Shown: one piece after another, positions 34,803 through 46,388 of the stretch
How positions within the stretch are numbered: position 1 is the first letter of the stretch
How the letters are laid out: the number at the start of each line of letters is the position of its first letter
Origin: Chloranthus sessilifolius
Lineage: Eukaryota > Streptophyta > Magnoliopsida > Chloranthales > Chloranthaceae
Direction: 5' to 3'
NCBI GenBank assembly: GCA_021018995.1
Contig: CM037595.1
Location: forward strand, 78,245,159-78,309,158
DNA: 64,000 nucleotides
Notes under the pieces: generated by a model
Told to the model about the DNA's origin: nothing
What the model saw: the letters and a program-made list of their open reading frames with translations, nothing else
Database searches by the model: none
Translations under genes and position numbers: made by a program

Positions 34803-34939
34803 CGTAACATATACAAAAAAAAAACATATACCCCGCACTACTCTAACACTACCCATTGGCCCTCGACATAATCCAAGAAATTCACAACAATAACTACGAA
34901 CAAACACAAATAAAACAAACACAATAAACAAAAAACATC

Positions 34940-35404
34940 ATTTTATTTATAATAAAAATTCACTGGAGGCATACCTCTTGAATATACAATCTAAAACGAA
35001 AACATGAAACTTAATCTACAAGCCGAAACTAAAACATAAAACCCAAGACGAACACAAAGCCCAACACGCGATACACGGGAGGTCCAATCAGAAGCAATAG
35101 AAAAACGGGAGGAATGGTTGGGTAACACCCTTTCCATCCATTTGTAAGACTTCTCCCCAGTCGTCTTCACCTCCTAACAGTAGGGATGGATGTATATCGT
35201 CTCTCGATCCCAACACCCCCTAAGCCACAATGAAATCTCCAATCACGCCATTAGGGATCTCCTCGGAACGAAGATCGAAAGAAATGTCGTCGCAATCGGA
35301 CGGGTGGATCACACATTATCACTGAAACACGGTAATCGGGACACTCTGAACTCGGGTCGAACATAAAACAAAATAAAATAGAAAAGAATGAAGAAAACCC
35401 AGAC
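34940..35404 (-). pseudogene. Antisense module IV of Tat element 2
   Basis: The tail block at about 34967 (GAGGCATACCTCTTG) and leader block at about 35280-35330 match module III. Between them, 35100-35175 reads on the minus strand like the module III ORF (GGTGAAGACGACTGGGG..., Lys-Trp-Met-Glu region) but out of frame. A TATA box is at 35412-35405. Confidence 0.5.
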
Positions 35405-35412
35405 ATATATAG
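35405..35412 (-). promoter_or_regulatory. TATA box of antisense module IV
   Basis: CTATATAT on the minus strand. 35415-35780 upstream carries CACGCGC, TGCGTAATT and GATTGCGCG motifs like the LTR promoters. Confidence 0.5.
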
Positions 35413-35829
35413 GTGCTCATCGGGTTGCGCGTGGGGAACTCGACGCATAACTCAATTGTGTACTCCTGCACCAATGCATATTCTGAATTCAGCGTCGGAT
35501 TTGGTGCGCTTAACTCGGCTTCGGTCAGCTCAAAAGGCACGGCGAACCAATCTCGTGCGCACTAAGCCGTGCGTAATTAGAATCACACGCTTATATTGAT
35601 CTGCGGAATTAGAAAAGTCACCTGCACACTTCGTCCTTGTGACCCGCTGACTCTTCGATTGCGCGATGTCTACCCAGCGCAGAATCTGATTAAACGCAAA
35701 GACCTTGACGAGTAATCGACCCACCGACTACCCAATCACACACGCCTTGAATGCCGTGCGTAATTGGATTATATGCCACGAAAGATCCGCGCAACTCCTA
35801 AAACACCCACGGAAGAATGATAACCAAAC

Positions 35830-36700
35830 CCATTGTCTCATCACGTAGCCTCGTATACCGACATCCTCGCCACACACTCACAAGTATACAAGACAACAGG
35901 TCCCATCACCATAAACGCAACTCGGGGTTTGGAATTACTCCCCCCACAGTCCCATCACCATAAACACAACTCGGGGTTTGGAATTACTCCCCCCACAGTC
36001 CCATCGCGACTCAAAAATTCAAATCACTCCTTGGTAACCACCACTCGCACCACGACAACAAAGGAACCATGAAATAACAAAATAAATGGGCCATCAAAGC
36101 CCCATGAACAAAAATAAACAAGAAAAACAAGAAACGGATAACAGACCAAAATAACAAAGTCCCATCGCGATAAAGACAGGACAATAAGGACAAGTCACAC
36201 ATACCATCCCGCCGCAATCAGAGAGCGAACTATCTCCCCCTTGTCCCATCGCATTACCCCGCACGCCGACTAAAGAAAGGACTACCAAAGTCCCATCGCA
36301 TAAAAACATGTCCCATCGCGACAAAATTCACACATAATCACCATCACCCGACTCCCGAACCCTAATCAAACCATTCTCCACAACCTTGTCATGACAACCA
36401 CACAACCCAAGATCTGCCAAAGAAGAAATAAATCACCATCTATCACATCACAGCATCAATCCAACCATCCCATCACCATCTACCATAGTATACAACCAGA
36501 AGAGAAGCCTTCCAATGTCCCACCGTGAAGAAGCAGGCAACAAGCTCAGACCTCCCAAAGGTCCCATCACACCAACAACCATCAGGCCCCGCCACCACAG
36601 AAACGAAAGAGAGAAAATTATCCGATGTCCCATCGCAACAAGCCTCTCAAAAAATTCCATCACACAATCGTCACGTCCCATCATGAGCAATACAAGGGTC
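35830..36700 (+). repeat. Dense GTCCCATCGCGA motif array (element 2)
   Basis: About 14 variants of GTCCCATCRCGA. It includes a perfect-register duplication of a 49-base unit at 35900-35948 and 35949-35997 that carries the motif at its start, with a third start at 35998. Same location relative to the following LTR as 24480-25160 in element 1. Confidence 0.75.
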
Positions 36701-37562
36701 TTCCAACAATAAATCAAGTAAGTACCACCCCCTCTCTCTACTTGATACTTTTCGTAAATATAAGTTAATTATAATTAAGTCAAACATTTTCAAAACTAGT
36801 CCCTCCTTATTCGTGAATCACTGTAGTCCTCTCATAAGAGACAATCACAGTATTCATCAGAAGGTCAGATGGAGCATTCGGCATATCGAGGGTTGTCTTG
36901 ACAACCAAACAAAGGTCGGGTCCCCAAATACCGTACCAATGGATCTGCTTAGCGGCGTCTCTGTATCCACATTTCCCGCCAATTTTACCATATGATCTTA
37001 AGTTAAAAAACCTAAATTTTCAAAAAACCCCTATCTATCAAAACTTTTTCATCACCCCAATCCGTTCTTTCCCCTGTTAAACTGAACGCCGAGTATACTC
37101 AATTTTGAGAAATCACAAATGTCCACTAGAAAGGGACTCCTTACGCATCGTTGGTGTGAGCAATGACACACCCGACCTGACATGATTTGCAAAAGCCTTC
37201 ATCATCATATTACATCATATTATCTTATCACTTGGCCTTCTCTCTGGACATTCATAAGACACCACCCCGTACCTCGATTGAGTCAAATTCCCTCTGTTTG
37301 ACTGCGATATATGGCAGGTCGCGATATGCGACGGGATGCCACTTGCACCCGCAGTTGAGGATACACCATTCGACAGCTACACTCTGGCCCGCGAATGACT
37401 CCTTCTAACTTGCGCTAAAAGATAAGAAAGCTAAGCACTTCATGTCAACTTTATTATTTACACTTGTGATCTCTCAAAGAAACGAGAAGGCACCTTGAAA
37501 AGGGGGGTGTCTACTTTTTCGACGCGTCGTTGTTTCACAAGAACGCACCGTAGAGGGGCATC
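36701..37562 (+). other. Segment before LTR C
   Basis: Matches 25170-26329 of element 1: the GAATCACTGTAGTCCT block, one unit of the 84-base repeat (37290-37365), the GTGTCTACTTTTTCGACGCG block, and the polypurine tract. No coding region is conserved between copies. Confidence 0.6.
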
Positions 37563-39069
37563 TGTAAACACCCCATTTTCATCCTCTCAGAGTATACAAA
37601 CACGTTCGGTCAACCCTTGGCCTTGCCTCCAACTCTCGGAAAGGGACTGTCCCTCTCCAAAGGTTTCAAAACTCCTAAAGCCCATGACACAAGGATCATA
37701 TATTGAAATAATAGTATATGGCTAAATCCTAGGCTAAAATAATAGCTCTGTGGCTCAGACCCTACTCTGCCCGGGTCGATCCCGAATTACGCGTCGGCAC
37801 ACGGGAGCGCAATTCGATTGTGCACACCATTTGAGGTGCGCAATTGATCCCACACTTGGACCAGGTTTTAACTTCCGACGGACCTCCCTAAAACCTAAAT
37901 TATGCGCCTTCTCCAGGACGCGCAATTCAATTGCGTACATCACTTGAGGCGCGCAATTGGTCCCACTTGGACCAGGTTCCTACCTTCCGTAGACTGCCTG
38001 AAGACCCGATTACGCCCCTGTAATAGGGTGCGCAATCGATTGCACGCGCCATCACCGGCGCGTAATTGGTCCCCAGTTGGCCTGGAGCTCTAACCCTAAG
38101 ACCACCCATATTCCTTGATTGCGCACTTATCACAGAGTGCACAATTAGCTCCAAGCGAATTGGAACTAGGACACCGATTGAGCCAGTCATCCGGTCATTC
38201 TTTTAGTCTGTGACCGACTCAAATTGGATTAAGCTCCCCGGGCAGGGCCCGCAATCCAATTAAACGCGCAGTACAGGGCGCACAATTGAAACCGATCCAC
38301 CAATTGCGCACTTGCCCCAAGGCGCGTAATTAGCTCGACACCTATAAAAAAAACCCCTACCTCACCATTTCAATAATAATTTTTATAGCAATTTCTTCTC
38401 TCTTAAGCTTAGCTCTTCTTAGAAATTTTGAGGTTCTCTCTGGGGCTCTCAAAGAAAGGAGTTGAGTTGCTTCCTAGGCTTCTACAATTGCAGACTCTTC
38501 TTTAGGATCCCCAAGTAGTCAAGCTAGCGACATTAGCTAGCTAGCCCTAACTCTTGAAGGAGTACAAGAGAAATAAGCGCCCTTAGCCTTAGATCCTGCC
38601 CAAATTCTCAGCCTAGAGCCCCATTAGATCCCTAATCTTCTCCAATTTTCTCAATCTTAGCCACCTGATTTGCCTAAGGGAGCTTACGGAGGGTACTCGA
38701 GAATGAGGTCGAACCTCCTTAGTATAGTGGGCCAAAACCCCTTTTTAGAGCAGACTCTCAGTAGGAATAGAAAATCAAACTAGTTAAACCTTAGGCAACC
38801 CATAGCTGCTGGAGTCTGCCGGCCGACGTTCAGTTAAAGAGTTCGACCCATACCTGCTCATCCCCGTGCGCGATCAGTGATGTGTTCTAACGTCGATAAA
38901 TATCTGCAGCTGGTGATCGCATCAATTAATGTATTCTTCATTCACCTTTTCCTTTCAACATTTAATATTTCGCGGTTTATTATTCTATCTCCTTCCGCTA
39001 GACTTCACGTGGACCGAATTGGGCCACTTCTTTTGGGGACCGAAAGGACCCTAGAAAAAGCGCGTACCA
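37563..39069 (+). mobile_element. Tat LTR C (3' LTR of element 2)
   Basis: Starts TGTAAACACCCC after GAGGGGCATC. It has two hairpins (37697-37745), a dense set of GCGCAATT/GATTGCGC motifs (37795-38330), TATA box (38343-38350), leader, and the conserved block (38646-38740). It lacks the AT minisatellite. It ends near GCGCGTACCA at 39069, where similarity to LTR B stops. Total about 1.5 kb. Confidence 0.8.
37697..37745 (+). repeat. Two-hairpin array in LTR C
   Basis: CATATATT/AGTATATG around GAAATAAT (37705-37712), and a second stem (AGGCT/AGCTCT region) around AAAATAAT. Confidence 0.75.
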
Positions 39070-40960
39070 GCACTAATATGCTTAGATTATCATATTATTT
39101 TTAATGAAAAAATAACAAAAATTTAATACTACACTAGATTTAGCCTAAATTCCTATAATGCATCTATAATCACTCATTTACATCATCATCCAACCAATAT
39201 TCACAAGTAAATTTTTCTAAGAAATCAGATCAGAATTTCAACAAATCTCAGTCATGATCATACTAATTACTAATATTTAGTTATTTTATTCTAAAAAATA
39301 TGGGAAGGTTCAAGACTACACTACACAGTCTTAAATTATCATCATACATCTATAACCATTCATTCACATATATAAAACAGTGATTAAAAATTTTTAATTA
39401 TGTAATTTAAACCATGCATTCTAATCATCATAACCATCATATGTCATATATGGGATCTATCCTAACAAAAATAAGATCGAAATTCCAAGCTTGATTTTCC
39501 AAAGACTGCTAAAGCAAATAGATTTTTAATCGAAGATCATTCATTTTCTTTCCAAAATCTGATCAAGTGCCATTGTTTTTCCTCATTCCTGAGATCACAT
39601 GGTCATCATGGTGATATCATATGGAGGAGGAGTCATGCTAAGCTTTAATGGCACATGATCTCTACTCAAACTCTAATTTTTACCACGATTGCTCCAAAAG
39701 TAACTATAGAGCATTTGATCATCAAAAGAGCAATGTGTGATCGTGAGAATCACACACATCACTTCTCATCTCAGGCCACACAATATAAACAAAAAATCAG
39801 AACCGAAAATTTTAGAAAAACTCCATAAAAATTCAATTTTTAAATAGTTGTGCTAGTTCTAGACCAATGATAAACATAGTCCAAGTTTGATCGATTTGGA
39901 CTATTGGATGGCCTTGCATGATCATCAAAATCACATGCATGACATCCTATGGTTCTGGTCTTGCTATGTTCCAAAATGGGTGCCCTATGGGTGCCACTAG
40001 AAATAGGTGATATTTCATCATTCTAAGGTGGCTGCTTAACAATTTTGGATGGACCTGGTCTTAAGTAGTTGCCTGACATAGTCAGGTTTCAGTCAATAAG
40101 ATGACCAACACAGACTTCGAGGGGCAGATGTTACACAACAAAATTGATTATATTGAGAAATCGTTGTCTTACTACATGGATACGAGGGAACAAGATAACA
40201 ATAGCCTAACAAATATTAGCTTCTCTTCGATTTGGGTCAAGTCAGGCAAAAGTTTGGTGACCCGACTCGATATTATATATATAATTACGAATTTTTGTAA
40301 TTATATAATGAAACCCTTGAGTTGTCCGGTCAGGTCGAGTGCACCACCTAATCGGGTCAGGCATATACCATTTTCCCATTAGGCAGCCAAATTTTTTTCC
40401 CTATCCAACCCGTTGACAGACCTCCCTCAAGGTGTCGGATCTATATGAATAATGAAACTTTGAGCAATCACCAATTTGCCTTCACATTTATTTTGGGTGT
40501 AGAGTTATGTCTGCATCCTTAGGTTTAATCGTGCAGGGGTATGTGTACAGCTGGCCAACACATATATACATGTATAAATTTTAAAAACTCTTGAAATCGA
40601 CTTAGATAATTTGATTCAGATGTGATATTTGAGTTATGAGCAACGACCTACTTTTCTTCCTTGCCATGTATTGTGCAAAATTAGAGACATTTAATAAACT
40701 TTATGATGCATTTAGCAATGCTCATCGAGAGTTAGGAGCGGCTCCTAAGCCATAGAGAGCAGGCCCCTTACGTGGGAGCTTATTTGGTAAATTCTTGCTT
40801 GTAGTTCTAAGGTGGAGAGGGAGACTTTAAATATGGGGCCACGCTGGAGCAGGATTTAGCCGCTCTTCAATTTTCACAATTGTGGGAAGCATGCATGAGA
40901 TAGATGAAATTTTTTGTGTGAGTGATATTGGCTGTGTACGGCATAGCTCTCTGTTAGCCC
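39070..40960 (+). other. AT-rich spacer, no gene recognised
   Basis: Two loosely similar segments at about 39120-39260 and 39310-39480. A small AT hairpin at about 40268-40312 (ATAATTAC/GTAATTAT arms). The phrase CCCGTTGACAGACC near 40405 resembles the MITE ends at 57860-58115. Nothing else is supported. Confidence 0.5.
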
Positions 40961-40961
40961 T

Positions 40962-41275
40962 TGCCATAACAGAGTTCACCTGCTTTAGTTGGTCCCTATT
41001 CTCCTTTCTAACTCCCTGCAAAGGTGGATTTACCTGCTCTAGCAGTAACCTCCCCGCCTCTTATTAACTCCCTATCCGAGCAAATAAAATCTGCTCTAAC
41101 AAAGAGTGAGTAGAAAGGATGGTAGAATTGCTTAATAGGTAAATGCTGCATAAAATCATGCTATGCAAGGAGTTATTAAGGAGAAGGGGTACCTGCTAAA
41201 ACAGGTAGCGTGATGTTATCAAAGAGGATGGGAACCTACTAAAGCAGGTGAACTTTGCTGTGAGAGGGTGTGACG
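40962..41275. mobile_element. MITE-like element with long modular inverted repeats
   Basis: The left arm (GTTCACCTGCTTTAG near 40974, ACCTGCTCTAGCAG near 41031) is mirrored by the right arm (TACCTGCTAAAACAGG near 41190, CTAAAGCAGGTGAAC near 41236). Each arm is about 100 bases with CACCTGCTTTAG-type submotifs. No coding capacity. Target duplication not found. Confidence 0.6.
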
Positions 41276-42310
41276 GGGGCATGCGGCGTGGCTAGCTGCA
41301 GGGCCATTTGTCTCGCTTGAGCTCCGCGTGAGGGCATGAGGCATGGTGGAGAAGTATACTGGTCGTGGGACATGGGTTCGCGACATCTTCCAGGAGGGCA
41401 TGCGACGCGGTCGAGACACGGTCGCATGGGGAGACGACGTAGAACATTGGGGCGTATTGGTATGGAGCATGACACTGTGTGCCACGAAAGGAGTCTGTGT
41501 GTCATGGTAGTTTGACAAACTAATACCTTTAATGTCCTTCTGTTATTTACCCATTGATGGAGTTTGAACCATCTATGTGGGAGAGGTGCTGAAGAGAGTC
41601 TTCCACACACACGGGGCCTTACGACACTGAAGGGTGTGCAAGTGTCTCCTAGGCCTGAAAGGGTGGGCCTAGGACGTTGCTTCGACAATGTCGTGTGTCA
41701 CCCAAAGCGAGGTTGCCATGTACGTCGGATTATGCGTCGTGGTGTATGTGGGTCGGGCAAGAGGGAGACATTCGAAGACTGCGTGGGACATCGTAGTGCA
41801 CGTTGCCAGAGGGTCATAATATAATGTGTGTTGGTCACCGAGGCCACACACGATGGTGGGCTTGGTTTAGTATGACGGCAAAATATGTTGGTATGGGACG
41901 GTATGAGAAGCTAACATGCTAGTACTGTCGTAAGTGAAGTACTAATACAGGACGCAAAGGTGAAGCTTGAGCAGGCCAAACAAGGCACGGATGTGCGAGT
42001 AGGTGTGTCATAAGTGGGGCGATCCATCGATATTGTTGCCTTGGAAATAAGGTAACCATAAAAGAGAGTTCCCGTCCTCTAGGCGAGTGGTATCAGAGCT
42101 GATATTAGTTAAGCTTGCTTCGTTGCATTGGGTATCGAGGAGTCGCACGGGCGTATTAATCGGCATAAGTTTACGCCCCCGTGAAAGTTGATATCAGACA
42201 TAGACTGGCCTAGCTTGGGAAGCTAGACGCCTCACGCAAGGGCATGTCGAAAGGGGTGACTCCTTGACAAGGGGCTAGCAGAAAGCTATGCCATACGCAT
42301 CCATTATCCC
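41276..42310 (+). mobile_element. LTR-retrotransposon remnant with primer-binding site
   Basis: GC-richer than its surroundings. It contains TGGTATCAGAGC (42088-42099), the standard primer-binding site complementary to the 3' end of initiator Met tRNA, so 41276-42087 is probably LTR and 42088-42310 the leader. No gag-pol follows. The overlapping ORFs on both strands (41239-41824) show no family features. Confidence 0.55.
42088..42099 (+). other. Primer-binding site (initiator Met tRNA type)
   Basis: TGGTATCAGAGC followed by TGATATTAG, the form widespread in plant LTR retrotransposons. Confidence 0.7.
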
Positions 42311-42326
42311 TTTCATAATAGCCATA

Positions 42327-42460
42327 CACTACAAAAATAAGACTCTTAGTGGCAGTCAAAAACTGCCGCTATTAACAAAAAACTGATGCTATTAGTCCTG
42401 TTACTACAAAAAACTGTCATAACAGTAAGTGCCGCTAAAACATCTTATTTTTTAGTAATA
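42327..42460 (+). mobile_element. Possible CACTA-type terminus
   Basis: Begins CACTACAAAAATAAGAC. An internal GTGGCAGT...ACTGCCGC inverted repeat and a second ACTACAAAAAACTG at about 42404 follow. CACTACAAAAA is the usual end of plant CACTA transposons. No matching opposite end was found with confidence. Confidence 0.4.
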
Positions 42461-43434
42461 ATGCCTTCAATTAAATCTAAGACGTTTTCACACAAGTGCA
42501 AAATCCTTAACTCAACTTCAATTATTTTTTTTATACAGAAATGTTTAATATAAATTCGCTTAATAAGCATGCTTTAGACACAAGTAGACCTAGCTTCAAG
42601 TACCCAACTACAACTTCAACTATTATTTACATTAAATATGTTAACATATTCAATGTAAATAAGGTTATATTTCCTCTGGAATCTAATTAAAAATGTTTCA
42701 AGCTGAATTTTCAAAAGAATAAAAAATTAACTTTCCAATTCTAATATAAAATTTAGTTTTTGGTTACTTGATTAAAATGTAACTTTTAAATGTCAAATAC
42801 TTTTTCAAATCTTTGAAGCTCATAAATTTTATCTTATTAGAACATTGTTAAACACATAATTGTCGAAAAATATCTCACATCTTAATTTTCAAAAAAAAAA
42901 TTCATATATTTATTGTAATGTCCCAAAATTCATACACAAGTTTCGAGTTATTACATGGAAGGACCTGACAACAAAGAATTGGAAAAGAAGTAAAAGATAA
43001 AATTAATAAAAAAGTTTAAAAGACATGCTTATAAGATATGTTTACTAGCTTGGAAACAAGTGGAGTCCACTATTGTCTTTAAATATGATCACCAAGTATT
43101 TTTCATCACATAAAAAATCAAAAAATAATGCACACATTTTTTTGTAGTTTTTTATTTTTATTTTTATTTATAGCTATCTAACATACACAAATATTTCATG
43201 AATATTCACATCATTCCACATGTTTTATGATTCTTTTCAGACTCAATCTTGCGATGTTCAACAGGTTTTATCTCATGGTAATCGGAACTTATTTTATGGT
43301 AATTGAAAATCATCTCACAATAACCTAAACTTATTTCACGATAATCGAAACTTTATTTTATGATTTCCTTTTATACTCTCCCCGACTTAAGGTACTACTA
43401 TAAGGAAACCTGGAGTTCATGTCCAAAACAAGTT
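42461..43434 (+). other. AT-rich stretch without recognisable features
   Basis: No ORF of interest, no clear repeats. ATTTTTTTGTAGT at about 43138 could be an opposite CACTA end but lacks the terminal G. Confidence 0.5.
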
Positions 43435-43442
43435 ATTAGAAG

Positions 43443-43602
43443 TAAGGATTAAAATTTCGGATTTTGTTTCGGTTATGGTGTTTTCAAGATCATACAAAAA
43501 GACCGAAAATTTGGGATTTCATTTCGGTTTTGGTGGGGACCAAAACCGAAAATTCAGTCATTTCGGTCATTTCGGTCATTTCGGCCGAAATTTTGATCCT
43601 TG
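43443..43602. mobile_element. hAT-like MITE, copy 1
   Basis: Ends TAAGGATTAAAATTTCGG and CCGAAATTTTGATCCTTG are inverted repeats, flanked by a perfect 8-bp duplication ATTAGAAG (43435-43442 and 43603-43610). An 8-bp duplication and CAAGG-type ends fit the hAT superfamily. 160 bases, internal TTTCGG repeats, no coding capacity. Confidence 0.8.
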
Positions 43603-44211
43603 ATTAGAAGAAGTGATGCAGGCATATAATATATACTTTCATGAAGCCTATGAAATTTCATAGTAAAGCTAAGATTTATCATCATAGTTATAGAAAATCA
43701 ACAGTAAGTAAATCACATATACAACTTCAGTGTCATATATGATATATCAAAGAGATGATGGTATGGATTTACTATAATAATGGATACCTTTATGATTTGT
43801 TACAATGTAGGTCTTAAGCACTTTTTCACTCCCTTTAGAAAAAAAAATATTTTTCAGTCTCTTTCTAGTAATTTAGATCATAGTACGAATTATAAGTACT
43901 CTTGCAAGATGATCTTTATCTTCGCAAATTACTTAGGCCTTGTTTGGCATGGCCGAACTTTTTAAAAAGTGATTCCAGCAAAACTCTACTGTCAAAAGCA
44001 GCATTTTTTTGAAGTACTGTTGCGAAAAGTTGTTTGTCTAAGACAACTTTCTCGTCTCGAGAATTAGAAGTAAGAGTTGTTTTTGTTTGGTAAAACCAAC
44101 TCATCTCTTTCATATTATGGGTATATGATTAAATTGCCTCTGAAACGGCACACATGTTATACTTAAGATGTCTCTCATATATTTTCAAAGTAGAAGTGTT
44201 GACTGCTATGA

Positions 44212-44490
44212 ATTGGCCCATCTCCATCGTTTTTCATTCCAATCTTTCACACAACTAATCTTGAGGCCATGGTTTTCTCAGAAGAAAAGTTTTTTATACC
44301 ACACGACACACATCATAAAAAGTGACCCAAAGATCACGCGGCACATATAATGTTCATAGTTAACCTTTTGGATATATGCCACGTAAAATTCAAAATTGAT
44401 TGTTTGATGATATTTCTATGATCTCAAGAGCAGTTGTGTGAAAGATTGGAAAGAAAAATTATCTCTATCCTCTGATTCAAATCAATCAAT
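44212..44490. repeat. Inverted repeat inside the 2-kb TIR element
   Basis: CCAATCTTTCACACAACT (about 44239) is mirrored by AGTTGTGTGAAAGATTGG (about 44433), with degenerate extension of both arms to about 70 bases. The phrase ATCTTGAG...CATG recurs elsewhere in the element and at 56420, so these belong to a wider MITE family. Confidence 0.6.
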
Positions 44491-45028
44491 GGTTTTCATT
44501 TGTACTTAATGGGGCCGTATTTAGTATTTGGTGAGGGATTAGTAACGAACCCCTCAACAATGGGTAGCTTTATTAACACCTGCAGAATCTTGGATGACAC
44601 CTATGCCAAAAATCATTGACTACTTTGAACCATACAATGGAGAAAGCTTTTCGCTCTAATCTTAGAGAAAAGGGATTTTGAGATCATGGGTGTCCTATCA
44701 TGCGGGCAATTTTGTATTCCACATGGCCTACATCCCAAAAAAATGATAAAAGAATCACGTAACATACATCATGCTGAAACCTTATTTTCATATCACTTGT
44801 TTGAGATGTGTGGCACATGGAATGACCGTCTGACGGTACGCTTACGATATCAAGATCCCTCGTGTTCAAGAAGGGAGGCAAAAAATGATCACCATCATCT
44901 GATTCAAAGATGTCAATGGTGTTGGCATGGTGCCTTCCAAGATTCCTTGGGTGTTAATGAAGCTACCGGAGAAAAAATAGTGTACAGCTGTAAACGAAGA
45001 ATTAGTTTCTCAAATTGATGGTTTCCAC

Positions 45029-45227
45029 CAAGGATCAAAATATCGGTTTCGTTTTCAAGCATGACCAAAACCGAAATTTTGACAGAAATTTTCGGCTAGA
45101 ATTTTGAAATGCGGCCGAAAATTACCCTTCCATACATCATTTGACTAAAATTTCAGGTCAAATTTTCATTTCGATGTGGACCGAAACCGAAAAGATTCGA
45201 AATTATTGGCCGAAATTTTGAACCATG
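45029..45227. mobile_element. hAT-like MITE, copy 2, nested
   Basis: Ends CAAGGATCAAAATATCGG and GGCCGAAATTTTGAACCATG pair as inverted repeats and match copy 1. Flanked by GTTTCCAC (45021-45028) and GTTTCCAT (45228-45235), an 8-bp duplication with one mismatch. 199 bases. Confidence 0.75.
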
Positions 45228-45569
45228 GTTTCCATGGTTAATAACGTTGACTACCTTGAATGAGGTGATGGAGACCACTTTTTGTCCCAATCTTCATACA
45301 ACAAATCTTGAGATCATGTCCCACCTATTAGATGGTTGATATTGATTTTACATTTCACAAATTCCCAAATTGACCTAAGAACCCTTCTCATTGTATGCTA
45401 TGATCACGATAACTATTGAGGATGGGATGTGTCATGTGGAATCAATATATGACCGATTGAAAGGTGAGCCATGATCTCCATCATCTGGTTCAAGGCAATC
45501 AAACAATGGAAACTATAGGTTGTGGGGATTGAATCTTTAGTTTCAAATACTCATTCCCAAAAGAGAGAA

Positions 45570-45840
45570 AAAAAAGAGATGCGAAGAGAGGATGTAGAGA
45601 GAGAGAGAGAGAGAGATGGACAAAGAGCAAGATGTGCAGAGAGATGCGCATAGAGAGTGAGATGCACAGAGGAAGAGAGAGAGGACAAATAGAGAGATGT
45701 GCACTGAGAGAGAGAGAGACAGATAGAGAGATGAGAGAGGGATAGAGTTCGTGCATACAGATAGAGAGAGAGGAAGGGTGATCACAGGGAGGGCGAAGCT
45801 CGAGAGAGAGGGAGGGTGATTGCAGAGAGAGAGAGAAACA
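45570..45840 (+). repeat. Degenerate GA-rich microsatellite
   Basis: GAGA runs with interspersed GATGCACAG/GATGTGCAG phrases. The Ser/Leu-rich minus-strand ORFs over it are an artefact of the repeat. Confidence 0.9.
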
Positions 45841-45999
45841 AAGGAGACATGATGGTTTTTTTTTTTGTTAAAATAATTTCATCCGCAAATTAGATTCCTT
45901 CAAAAACTAAAACTAAACGTGGGTTTATGCGCTTTTGAAATAAAGATTATTTTTAGCTTATTCGAGTAAACAATACTTTTATCCACGCCAAACAGGGCC

Positions 46000-46388
46000 G
46001 TAGTATTTTTATCTTAGTAAAAATTAATGTATACTTTTATCCACTCTTAAAAGTAACAAAATATTCTCTCTTATTAAAAAAATATATTTATTATTATTAC
46101 CAAGTCGAGTGTAAAAGAATAACAATTTCCTCCATCTCATTTCTCTCATAAGTTTATGTCCTTCATGGATCCTTTCACACACACTTCTTATCTTCCTCAA
46201 TAACTATTTTTTTTCTCACTTTTTTTGTTTGACCTTGCTTGTAATGTTGAAGGCGTTTATGATATCAGATTTTATCATCCAATCTAATCTTAATAATTAA
46301 AATTCTCTCATTCTTTCTCTTGATTTTGTTATTTTTTCATTCAAATTTAATTGATTGAAATGTTTACCAAAAGTTTAGAATCACTTTT
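46000..46388 (+). other. AT-rich flank, no gene recognised
   Basis: T-rich and A-rich sequence between the TIR element and the next repeat array. No features supported. Confidence 0.5.

Larger units (their letters stand above)
28891..37562 (+). mobile_element. Tat element 2, internal region without pol
   Basis: gag (28920-29905) is followed by a Pro/Lys/Ile repeat region (29906-31430), then sequence matching element 1 only downstream of its integrase (from about 32290), an antisense module (34940-35412), repeat arrays, and a polypurine tract (GAGGGGCATC, 37553-37562) before LTR C. Protease, RT, RNase H and integrase are absent. A foreign solo LTR sits at 33378-34802. Confidence 0.75.
43936..45999. 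mobile_element. Non-autonomous TIR element, about 2.06 kb
   Basis: Ends GGCCTTGTTTGGCATGG and, inverted, GGCCCTGTTTGGCGTGG (15 of 17 match). Noncoding inside, with several internal inverted repeats, a GA-rich block and a nested MITE (45029-45227). No convincing target duplication, so the superfamily is open; similar ends occur in plant hAT and Harbinger MITEs. Confidence 0.6.

Noticed and set aside
41219-41851. Overlapping ORFs on both strands of up to 149 codons
   Set aside because: No family signature and frames open on both strands in a GC-rich LTR-like region; treated as chance ORFs.
42327-43152. Complete CACTA element ending near 43150
   Set aside because: The right end lacks the terminal CACTA complement and no 3-bp duplication was found; only the left terminus is listed.
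45499-45785. Two Ser/Leu-rich minus-strand ORFs
   Set aside because: They are the complement of a GA microsatellite; composition alone explains the open frames.
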